The notes beneath the pieces are model-generated. The model made no database searches. It was not told the DNA's origin and was given only the letters and a program-made list of their open reading frames with translations. DNA of 20,596 bases from NCBI GenBank assembly GCA_030151885.1, contig JASLCG010000110.1, forward strand, positions 1 to 20,596. Reading direction: 5' to 3'. A program made the position numbers and the translations under genes. Positions 1 to 6,489 of the stretch are shown here, in pieces. Position 1 is the stretch's first letter; every line of letters starts with the position of its first letter. This DNA comes from Bacteroides sp. Lineage in GTDB: Bacteria > Bacteroidota > Bacteroidia > Bacteroidales > Bacteroidaceae.

Positions 1-637
1 GCGTCAGCTCCTCTGCCAAACTTTGTAGTTTAGGTTTAGTCGTACTTTTTAGCTCTATTTTTGAAGATAGCAGCTCCAACTGTTGCACAATAAAATCGTG
101 CACTGCTTCGGTTAGTGTCAGCATTCCAGACGATGCAATCAGCTCTGGCAAATCTTTGGCCCACAACAACGTTACCCCATCTAGCTTAACAATAGCTTGT
201 TCATTTTGCTTTAAGAACTCAATCCACTGTTCCGACGTTACTAAAGCCGCTTTTTGTGCATCAAGATTCGCGATTATTTGCTCTTCCAGTACGTTACAGT
301 CGTTCATAAGCACCTTATCAAAGAGTTTTTCCACTCTTTCTAACTCTTTAGAGACGAGTTGCTCCATATCCATTTGATTTCCTACCAAGGAGTACCCCAT
401 CGACAAGAGCAGCAACGACATCGGCACGTTGTACCGAGCTTCTGGTGGCAGATTCTTTTTATTATATCCTGTAATTAAAGCCTTCGCCTCAGCAATTAAG
501 GTTTTAATTGTTTGTCCAGCATATTTATCTGCATCGTCTTTTATGTGTGAATCTGTAAAATAGAAGTTGTAAAGTTTAATCGCTTGTAAAAGTTTTTGCT
601 CTAGTGTACTATCTACAATAGGAGGTAAAATTGTCAT
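1..637 (-). CDS. Hypothetical helical protein, C-terminus beyond left edge
   Basis: On the minus strand an open frame starts with ATG at 635-637 and runs without a stop to base 1, giving 212 residues of an unfinished protein beginning MTILPPIVDSTLEQ. It has no signal peptide and no membrane segment. Most of it looks helical and charged, for example QLVSKELERVEKLFDKVL near residues 93-110 and a second Leu/Glu-rich stretch near 185-210. I do not recognise a family. The frame has ordinary codon use and no stop over 636 bases, while the opposite-strand frames are broken, so I regard it as a real gene. It lies downstream of the sialidase gene but behind that gene's terminator, so it probably has its own promoter in 638-681. 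A partial match to the Bacteroidetes -7 box, TATACTTG on the minus strand, sits at 667-674. No function can be assigned. Confidence 0.72.
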   Translation of the reverse strand, partial: MTILPPIVDSTLEQKLLQAIKLYNFYFTDSHIKDDADKYAGQTIKTLIAEAKALITGYNKKNLPPEARYNVPMSLLLLSMGYSLVGNQMDMEQLVSKELERVEKLFDKVLMNDCNVLEEQIIANLDAQKAALVTSEQWIEFLKQNEQAIVKLDGVTLLWAKDLPELIASSGMLTLTEAVHDFIVQQLELLSSKIELKSTTKPKLQSLAEELT

Positions 638-680
638 ATTTGAGTTTTATATTGTTGGATCCTATACAAGTATAACCATA

Positions 681-716
681 AAAAAGGGAAATCCATTACA
701 TTTGGATCTCCCTTTT
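681..716 (-). terminator. Intrinsic terminator of the sialidase gene
   Basis: Arms 682-695 and 703-716 pair over 14 positions around a 7-nt loop. Read on the minus strand the single mismatch becomes a G-U wobble. The 3' arm ends in a run of five U residues (681-685). It begins 27 bases downstream of the sialidase stop codon, so it should end that transcript and separate it from the gene at 1-637. Confidence 0.85.
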
Positions 717-742
717 ACATCAACTGTACCTTTTTTAAAATT

Positions 743-2389
743 CTACCTATGCAATAACTCTTTTACAGGTATCAGCTGAAATACCATATCGGCACGGCTC
801 CCTTCGTACAGTACACCTATATGATCGTTATCGACCGTAGCCATACTCGAGTAGCCGTATCCACCTTTTTCGTCCAAAAGAACCCAGTACTCTGCCGGCC
901 AAGTAGCCCCATCGTCCAGACTCACCTTAATGGTCATATCTGTACGGTTGTATTTTGAATTCGGATTCATAAACAACAATAAACGCGTCTGTTTTCCCGT
1001 GTCGGCATCGGTGTAGATGTGCGTATGCAAACTAGCCTGACAAACAGGTTCTACCAGCGCCTCCCTAGATGTAGGGTGTTCTACCCAAGTTTTACCCAGG
1101 TCTTTGGTAATAAATACCGATCTTCCGTTTAACTCCTCTTTGTTTGTAGCATTGGCATTATCTCGCATATTCAGCATTAAACTTCCGTCCGATAGCTGTG
1201 CCACGGTACACTCTGTGGTGTTCTCTTTTACAGGATTGCCCGATGTCCAGCTCTTTCCGTGGTCTTTACTCCACATGATGGTCGAGAAAGGCACCCCTTT
1301 GGCGTCCCTCCCCTGTGTAGGCACTACGAGTGTACCATCTTCTAGGGTAATACCGTGTCCAGGAGCAGGAGCATAGAGCATCCAATCGTCCCTTTTTAAC
1401 TGAGCAGTAAGGTTGGTGGGCTCGCTCCACGTTATGCCATCGTCGTCGCTACGAGTCATTAAAAACTGGCTGCTTCCTTTAATACTGTTTCCCTTCAACG
1501 AACCATTTTTAGCCCATTGATGATTCCATAGGGTACTCTCTTCGGTCAAGTTTCCAACCCATTTTCCACTGTTAGGATCTACCACTCCATGCATCCAGAG
1601 GCCAAAAATAAAGATTTCGCCCGTATTCCTATCTATGGTAATATTTGCATCGCTCACGCCGTTGTATTTTTCGGGTAGCCCTCCGTACTCTCCCATATCA
1701 AGCACACGGTGCATCGGTTTCCAATCTACCCCACGCAGCGAACTGCGTTTAATAACCACATCAATATCGCCCTGCAAATCGCGCGAGCTCTCCCATCGTG
1801 CATCGTAAGCAGCAATGAGCGTCCCTTCGTTGGTTACATCTAGGGCTGGAATCCTTGCCGTATGCACATCGTCCATTTTTGCACTATGCACTGCCACGCC
1901 AAACCGATACATCGCCCTCTGTTGTGGCTCCATATAGAGCAATCCACGGTTGCTATCCATCTCCAGACACTTTACATAGAGCCTGTGTTGTAAATTGGTA
2001 ATGCCCTTCAAAATAACCGACAGCACCAAAGAGGTCGTATCGCTCTGCACCGTATAGTTACTACTCAGCTCTACCACCTCTCTAATAGAGGTTGTGGCTG
2101 CCAGCAACGAGTCGGTTCCATTATGCCCTTGGTTGGGCACAAGCAGAGATACCCTAGCAATGTCGCTTAGATAGGGCGTACCAGCAAACGACACCTTCAG
2201 GTGTTTTAATGTAAGGGGTTCGCTTTGGTCGTTATTCACCACCTTAAACCTCAGTGTAGGGTTTACATCAACATCACGCAATATCGGTTGTACTGCCGAT
2301 GTTACCTCTAGGTCTGCGTGCATCTTCTTGGGGCCGCAACCCACCACTGCTGCCACAACAAGGCAGTATATCCATACTTTTTTCAACAT
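743..2389 (-). CDS. nanH: Exo-alpha-sialidase (neuraminidase), GH33 lipoprotein
   Basis: The 548-residue product should release terminal sialic acids from host glycoconjugates. The N-terminus is a lipoprotein signal with Cys18 (AVVGC). Residues about 28-160 match the N-terminal beta domain seen in Bacteroidetes sialidases. The six-bladed propeller follows: the RIP motif at 179-181 supplies the first arginine of the carboxylate-binding triad. DARW at 196-199 puts Asp196 as likely acid/base, and four Asp boxes occur at 314-321, 374-381, 428-435 and 490-497 (S/T-x-D-x-G-x-T/S-W). Tyr513 in GYGYSSM is the likely nucleophile. Length fits Bacteroides and Tannerella NanH (about 540). Catalytic assignments are by motif position, not alignment. 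There is no acidic cluster right after Cys18 (CGPKKMHADLE), so surface export is uncertain and a periplasmic location is possible. It follows the gene at 2428-2928 by 38 bp and ends at its own terminator. No sialic-acid lyase, epimerase or transporter is in the window. Confidence 0.93.
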   Translation of the reverse strand: MLKKVWIYCLVVAAVVGCGPKKMHADLEVTSAVQPILRDVDVNPTLRFKVVNNDQSEPLTLKHLKVSFAGTPYLSDIARVSLLVPNQGHNGTDSLLAATTSIREVVELSSNYTVQSDTTSLVLSVILKGITNLQHRLYVKCLEMDSNRGLLYMEPQQRAMYRFGVAVHSAKMDDVHTARIPALDVTNEGTLIAAYDARWESSRDLQGDIDVVIKRSSLRGVDWKPMHRVLDMGEYGGLPEKYNGVSDANITIDRNTGEIFIFGLWMHGVVDPNSGKWVGNLTEESTLWNHQWAKNGSLKGNSIKGSSQFLMTRSDDDGITWSEPTNLTAQLKRDDWMLYAPAPGHGITLEDGTLVVPTQGRDAKGVPFSTIMWSKDHGKSWTSGNPVKENTTECTVAQLSDGSLMLNMRDNANATNKEELNGRSVFITKDLGKTWVEHPTSREALVEPVCQASLHTHIYTDADTGKQTRLLLFMNPNSKYNRTDMTIKVSLDDGATWPAEYWVLLDEKGGYGYSSMATVDNDHIGVLYEGSRADMVFQLIPVKELLHR

Positions 2390-2427
2390 GGGGTCTATAT
2401 TTCTAGTTCAATTATTATGCTATTCGA

Positions 2428-2928
2428 TTACTCTTTTTTATCTACACCGCTTTTCATCTCCAAATACTGGTTGTAGCGTTTAGATATTATCTGTGCCACC
2501 TTCTGATAATTCTCTTCGGTGTAAGCGACATAGTACATAGCTACATTTTTGTGGTACTCTTTACCAAAAAGCTGCTCCACCCACATGTCGTAATCCTCTA
2601 AATACCATCCGTATCTTCTAGCCATTTTGGTCCGTTCGCTACTATAATACTGCTTTCCAAATCCTTGTCCACGTGTATTAAGTAGTTCACTATCAAAAAT
2701 GCCATCTAAGGCCGATATTAAGAAATCTCTATAAGTCAGTTTACCCAGTGCTATTTGGTCAAACTCTTTTTGAAACTCCTCTATAATATTTGCTGCAATT
2801 AGTCCATTTTCATTACACCAACGCAGCATAAAAGCAATGTGCGTAGCCCCCACATCGGTAGCCAAGCCCATGCTCCTATTGGTAGAGCCATAGTGCCATT
2901 TAACCTTGTCATAAATTAACGGTTTCAT
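2428..2928 (-). CDS. Small cytoplasmic protein, probable DUF7832-type
   Basis: The 166-residue protein has no signal peptide and no membrane segment. It opens with LIYDKVKWHYGS (residues 4-15), has ATHIAFMLRWCNENGL at 28-43, then LDGIFDSELLNTRGQGFGKQYY near 74-95 and YLEDYDMWVEQLFG near 108-121. The order YD-x3-WHYG, then THI-x3-L-x-W-x4-GL, then DG, LN-x-xG and YY-type aromatic motifs is what I remember of the DUF7832 family, whose function is unknown. The family assignment is from memory of the pattern, not a search. It lies 38 bp upstream of the sialidase gene on the same strand with no terminator between, so the two are probably co-transcribed. Nothing in the protein suggests a role in sialic-acid use, and the pairing may be accidental. 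Confidence 0.75.
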   Translation of the reverse strand: MKPLIYDKVKWHYGSTNRSMGLATDVGATHIAFMLRWCNENGLIAANIIEEFQKEFDQIALGKLTYRDFLISALDGIFDSELLNTRGQGFGKQYYSSERTKMARRYGWYLEDYDMWVEQLFGKEYHKNVAMYYVAYTEENYQKVAQIISKRYNQYLEMKSGVDKKE

Positions 2929-3422
2929 CTCTTCAAAAAATTAAGGTTACACTCTTTAACAAAGCCTAAAATAAGAAAATAATTCGCTATTATCACTATT
3001 TTAACACTATTATATGCAGCATAAAATCAGATATAAGCTACTGATTATGGGCTAGTTTAATTGAGTACACCCGCTGTATGGCTTCTGACGAGTTATTTGC
3101 CTACTCCCTCTTCGCTCCACTTTTCTTTTTATTGGCAACACCGTTACCCGTTACTTCTTCGGCCCTTTAAAGAGAGGTGCAGCCGTTAAAAGGCTCTCTT
3201 TTTGATGCAGCCGCTCTTTTAAGAGAACTACTCGCTACTCCTTTATAGACATATCCGTCAGTAGCCTTGATAGACCACTTTTTACTACACTTTTAAAATT
3301 GACAGATAGCTTAATAAAACAATCTCCCAACCTATGCGCAATCGGCATAAATTAGGAGAATGCTCTTTTATCAATATCACGCTACCCATAGGCAGAGCGT
3401 AAAGTTGTAGTTATAATTATAG
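2929..3422. other. Gene-free stretch with a GC-richer island
   Basis: These 494 bases hold no frame I can support. The flanks are about 25-28% GC, but roughly 3060-3260 is about 43-52% GC and pyrimidine-rich on the plus strand. Inside the island, TGCAGCCG occurs twice in direct orientation (3178-3185 and 3206-3213), and AAAGAGAG at 3169-3176 can pair with 3194-3201, followed by further T residues. The right end carries the terminator described at 3318-3359. The island could be a decayed gene, an interspersed repeat or a non-coding RNA. Confidence 0.5.
3318..3359 (-). terminator. Probable terminator of the small membrane-protein gene
   Basis: Arms 3323-3337 and 3345-3359 pair along 15 positions around a 7-nt loop. 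On the plus strand three positions are C-A mismatches, but on the minus strand all three become G-U wobbles, so the structure is only sound as minus-strand RNA. It is followed there by a U-rich tail (UUGUUUUAUU). It lies 64 bases downstream of the stop codon of the gene at 3423-3629. Confidence 0.65.
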
Positions 3423-3629
3423 CTACCCTCTACTACTGATGCGGTGGTAGGTGGCTTTACACAAGAAATGTACCAATATGCTAACTACCGAGCCTATAAA
3501 CAGCGAACGATAGGTCCAAAAGATAGTTCCATCGCCATTCCAATGGTATAAGCCCAAGACAATAAATAGTGCAGCTAATAGCCACGATAGGTATTTAAAA
3601 AATTGCGATGCAAAATAGAGTGCTTTCAT
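3423..3629 (-). CDS. Small membrane protein, two predicted helices
   Basis: From the ATG at 3627-3629 this gives 68 residues, MKALYFASQFFKYLSWLL and onward. A frame-extending TTG three codons upstream is less likely to be the start. Two hydrophobic segments are visible, about residues 10-28 (FKYLSWLLAALFIVLGLY) and 39-58 (WTYRSLFIGSVVSILVHFL), joined by a short polar loop (HWNGDGTIF). The tail is basic (KATYHRISSRG). It resembles the many short uncharacterised inner-membrane proteins of Bacteroidetes and I do not recognise it. A structured terminator follows. It is divergent from the other small membrane-protein gene at 3936. Whether it is expressed cannot be told from sequence. Confidence 0.6.
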   Translation of the reverse strand: MKALYFASQFFKYLSWLLAALFIVLGLYHWNGDGTIFWTYRSLFIGSVVSILVHFLCKATYHRISSRG

Positions 3630-3935
3630 AAGAAACAAGTTTTAAGGTGAACAGATCTGTTTAATGCCACAAAAGATAAGCTATTAATGGCAAAGTATGC
3701 CCATAAATGGGTATTTATTATTCCGTATTACGCCATAAATTTATCATACGCAAAGAGCGTAAAAGCTCTTCAGGGTGCGGCTAAATAGCTATTGACTGCT
3801 ACATCTACATCAAATTTAAGAAGCAATGAATGTTAATTCACAACCCCATCGACCCAAAAACCGAACCACTTATTGCAGTTAGTAGAATGATTTACCTATC
3901 TTACCCCTTTAAAATTTGACTAAAAACCATGCACC
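3630..3935. other. Divergent intergenic region between two small membrane genes
   Basis: These 306 bases separate two divergently read small genes and should carry both promoters. No match to the full Bacteroidetes promoter consensus (TTTG, about 20 nt, TAnnTTTG) is convincing. The closest is AAAATTTG at 3912-3919, 16 bases before the plus-strand start. A 6-bp hairpin, AAGAGC (3753-3758) with GCTCTT (3765-3770), is visible but has no U tract. Confidence 0.4.
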
Positions 3936-4256
3936 ATGCAAAGCATCACATTTACAGACATATACCTTCTGACAGCCTATTTAGGTAGCTTCACGCTATT
4001 GGTTGGCACACTTTTATTTCTACTACTGATGCGTAAACTTCGCTTTTCTTGGTGGGCTAGTATTGTGAGCAGTATCATAAAGCTGATTCTATCTCCTATT
4101 TTGGCACTCGTCGCTTGGCATCTCTTTAGAGGGTCGGACGAGCTTATGTTGGGCATATTATTCTACCCCGCGTTGATATCGGAATTTGTAAGTTTAGGTG
4201 TAGCCTTTCCTATACTAAGATGGATAGCCCACAACAGAGGGTTTGGTAAGTCGTAA
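3936..4256 (+). CDS. Small membrane protein, about three helices
   Basis: The 106-residue product starts MQSITFTDIYLL. Three hydrophobic segments are visible: about 9-32 (IYLLTAYLGSFTLLVGTLLF), 39-63 (around WWASIVSSIIKLILSPILAL), and 70-95 (LMLGILFYPALISEFVSLGV). The positive charges RKLR after the first helix suggest a cytoplasmic loop there, and the tail ends RWIAHNRGFGKS. I recognise no family. The start is the second of two ATG triplets close together; the first (3929) is in another frame and gives no protein. No clear terminator follows directly. Its neighbours do not hint at a function. Confidence 0.6.
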   Translation: MQSITFTDIYLLTAYLGSFTLLVGTLLFLLLMRKLRFSWWASIVSSIIKLILSPILALVAWHLFRGSDELMLGILFYPALISEFVSLGVAFPILRWIAHNRGFGKS

Positions 4257-5234
4257 AACACTACTCCACCTCTTTACAGCGGCAGAGCCACCTATCTATA
4301 TATAGGGAACTTCCCCTCCCAATTAAGTGTAGCCTTGTATATGGGTAGGCTTCTAGCTATGCAAAATGGCTGCACACCAATTGCAAAGCTTAAATGTACG
4401 AAGGGTGTGCCATACTTCTGTAGGGATCTACTTATCAGCCTTAACAGAACTACAGCCCCAAAAGGGCAACTCTTCCATCTCTCCTCCCCCTTACTATGTA
4501 CCAAAAGACTTATTTTCAATTCATTAAATATAGCCAGTTCGCTATTGCCGATGTATCTCTTGTATATAGGCAACAGATATGCGTTTTCTAAGCAAGGAGT
4601 GCTTGGTCTGTCGGAAAGGTAAAAACCCCTTCTGCAAGGCTCCAAATGATGGTGGCAACCACACCTTTAAAAAAGGTGATTAAAAAAGGAGAGATATTAA
4701 AATAAAGGTTGTATTTTTAAAAATGTAAAGAATTAAGATCTTTTTAATAAAGTTATTTATCAAACTCTATTGGGACGCGATTCTTTTATAAATGTTATTT
4801 GAAATTAAAATAGAACTTAGAAATTAGCAACACTGCACTCTTTTTATAGATAAGATGGTGCCATTTGTGCTATTTATCTGTTTTTTATCGTTACAAGGAC
4901 ATATTTTGGCATTGATACAATGTAACTTAGCAAATAGTAGGAACATTAAGGCGTGCTATTAAAACCCTTTTTGGTAACCTGCAACTAGATTAAAAGATAG
5001 ATAAAATTTATAGCAAAATGTACGATACCCAAACATAAAGAGTTGCCTAACGAACAGCAAACAGTTGTATGAAGTACTCCAAAACGAACAAAAGGAGACA
5101 TTATGCTGCCATTTAAAAGCAGCTAAAAGTAATTTATAAAGAGACACACATAATTAAAATAGAGCATCGGATTTAAGCAATTTTATGCAAAACACAAAAA
5201 ACGACTGCTTTATACGACTAAATTAAAACTGCAT
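4257..5234. other. Long gene-free stretch: GC island then AT-rich leader
   Basis: These 978 bases fall into two parts. About 4290-4660 is roughly 33-47% GC with open frames on both strands (minus 4292-4645, plus 4335-4622), neither of which looks like a protein. After about 4660 GC falls sharply to around 20%, and this continues to the WYL gene start at 5235. A small hairpin (CACCTTT 4662-4668 with AAAGGTG 4672-4678) marks the boundary. A better terminator-like hairpin is listed at 4848-4886. The promoter of the WYL gene must lie in the final part, but I see no consensus match. Confidence 0.45.
4848..4886 (+). terminator. Possible orphan terminator
   Basis: On the plus strand 4848-4861 can fold with 4867-4879: six Watson-Crick pairs at the base (AGATAA with TTATCT), one bulged G, then a mixed Watson-Crick and G-U stem, followed by six T residues at 4881-4886. 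The nearest plus-strand gene ends 590 bases upstream, so if real it would end either a long 3' tail or an unannotated RNA. The stem is weak in GC. Confidence 0.3.
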
Positions 5235-6167
5235 ATGTCAAAAAAAGAATCGGTTTCGCGACTGCGACATATTATCTCTTTTTTAAAGAAATGCCCCGCT
5301 AGCTTCGAAGAGATTAAAAACTATCTAAGCCAAATGTCGGCTTTAGATAAAAGCGACTTTAATATTTCTAAGCGAACTTTCCACAGAGATTTAGAAGATA
5401 TAAGATCTATGTTTGAAGTGGATATTGAATACGATAGATCGCAAAGAAAATATGTAATAGATACTGCTCATCAGCCTATAGATAAACAGCGTGTTATGGA
5501 GATGCTAGATATGGCACACATACAGAGGCTGGCAAGTGACTTAACAGATATTGTATTCCCTGAGAATAGAAGTCCGCAGGGTACGGAATTTTTATACCCA
5601 CTTATTCAGGCCATTAAAGGGAAAAAGATGGTTAAATTTAACTATCAGAAGTACAAGAATGGAGAGTTTTCAGAGCGTATTGTGAAGCCTTATGCCTTGA
5701 AAGAGGCCAATTACAGGTGGTACTTACTGGCTAAAGATGGGGAAATAGATTTTTTTAAAAGCTTTGGGCTAGACAGAATGAGCGAACTTATTACACTTAG
5801 TAAGAAGTATCAAGACAAAGATAAGCCTAACCTAGACGAGCTATATAAATACTGTTTCGGAATAACCACCCCAAACGGAGATCAAGAGAATGAGAAACCA
5901 GCCGAGGTGGTGCTTTCAATATTGGGCAGTCAAAAAAACTACGTGAAATCGCTGCCGCTACACAGCACGCAGCAAATTATAAGCGAAGACGATAACGAAC
6001 TTGTCATCTCTTTAAAGGTGTACATAACACCCGATTTCATTATGGAACTCCTATCCATGGGCGACCTTGTTAGAGTTATTACTCCTACGGAGCTGCAACA
6101 GAAATTAATAACCTATTACAAGAATGCCCTAAAAAGGTATAGAACGAAAGTTACTAAAGTTAAATAG
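5235..6167 (+). CDS. WYL-domain transcriptional regulator
   Basis: The 310-residue protein has the usual three-part plan of WYL regulators. Residues about 5-60 form a winged helix-turn-helix (VSRLRHIISFLKKC, then ISKRTFHRDLEDI with the recognition helix near 44-57). Residues about 115-190 are the WYL domain, with the signature Trp162-Tyr163-Leu164 in YRWYLLAKDGE and the preceding VKPYALKE. Residues about 220-300 match the WCX-type C-terminal extension. WYL domains sense ligands, in several studied cases nucleic acid, and members such as BrxR and CapW repress anti-phage operons. Here the gene precedes a very large RecQ-like helicase on the same strand, but a strong terminator separates them, so it more likely acts on the helicase promoter than shares its transcript. 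Ligand and operator are unknown. The family call is firm; the regulatory target is inferred. Confidence 0.9.
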   Translation: MSKKESVSRLRHIISFLKKCPASFEEIKNYLSQMSALDKSDFNISKRTFHRDLEDIRSMFEVDIEYDRSQRKYVIDTAHQPIDKQRVMEMLDMAHIQRLASDLTDIVFPENRSPQGTEFLYPLIQAIKGKKMVKFNYQKYKNGEFSERIVKPYALKEANYRWYLLAKDGEIDFFKSFGLDRMSELITLSKKYQDKDKPNLDELYKYCFGITTPNGDQENEKPAEVVLSILGSQKNYVKSLPLHSTQQIISEDDNELVISLKVYITPDFIMELLSMGDLVRVITPTELQQKLITYYKNALKRYRTKVTKVK

Positions 6168-6236
6168 AAGTTTTACTTTAGAAAAAGATACTTTTTTGAT
6201 GTGATAAATGCGTCTGTGAAGAGTAGCGTTTATTTC

Positions 6237-6272
6237 AAACCTTCCACTACCAGTGGTAGTGGAAGGTTTTTT
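6237..6272 (+). terminator. Strong intrinsic terminator after the WYL gene
   Basis: A perfect inverted repeat (arms 6238-6251 and 6255-6268, extendable by one A-T pair) leaves a 3-nt loop and runs into T residues at 6267-6272. It lies 70 bases after the WYL stop codon and should prevent read-through into the helicase gene. Confidence 0.93.
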
Positions 6273-6364
6273 ATTGGAAATAATAAGATGTCATAGCCAC
6301 CCTAAACCGGTATATGGCTTTAAATAAATAATAATAAAGTGGTGAAGTAAGAGCATTATCAATT

Positions 6365-6394
6365 AAATCCATTAATAAATAAAATCCATTTAAT
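6365..6394. repeat. AT-rich direct repeat, possible operator of the helicase gene
   Basis: AAATCCATTAAT (6365-6376) is repeated as AAATCCATTTAAT (6382-6394) with a 17-bp offset, about 95 bases before the helicase start. An 8-bp palindrome, ATACGTAT, lies nearby at 6433-6440. Offset repeats in a promoter region fit a dimeric regulator, and the adjacent WYL protein is the obvious candidate. In AT-rich DNA such repeats also arise by chance. Confidence 0.35.
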
Positions 6395-6489
6395 TACCTC
6401 TTACTGTAAACCTTAGCTATAAAGGTACGCGCATACGTATCTATGAAGAGCTTAACTTAACATGAAATTAAAACTAATATTTTTAAATT

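Larger units (their letters stand above)
6168..6489 (+). other. Intergenic region and leader before the helicase
   Basis: These 322 bases contain the WYL terminator at 6237-6272 and then about 217 bases of AT-rich leader before the helicase. The leader holds the direct repeat and palindrome described separately. No promoter matches the Bacteroidetes consensus well enough to be named. Confidence 0.5.

Noticed and set aside
156..377. 73-codon plus-strand frame near the left edge
   Set aside because: Antisense to the continuous minus-strand gene at 1-637; Ser/Cys-rich composition typical of a shadow frame.
3636..3638. TTG start extending the small membrane protein by three residues
   Set aside because: An ATG is available three codons later and gives a better N-terminus.
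4335..4622. 95-codon plus-strand frame
   Set aside because: Same island as above; no protein-like pattern and no supporting start context.
4292..4645. 117-codon minus-strand frame
   Set aside because: Overlaps an equally open plus-strand frame, has no domain, no signal pattern and low-complexity Leu/Ser/Arg composition. Treated as part of a non-coding GC island.
4959..5147. 62-codon minus-strand frame in front of the WYL gene
   Set aside because: Lies in AT-rich leader DNA, is rich in Phe, Tyr, Cys and Leu as random AT-rich sequence tends to be, and has no recognisable segment order.
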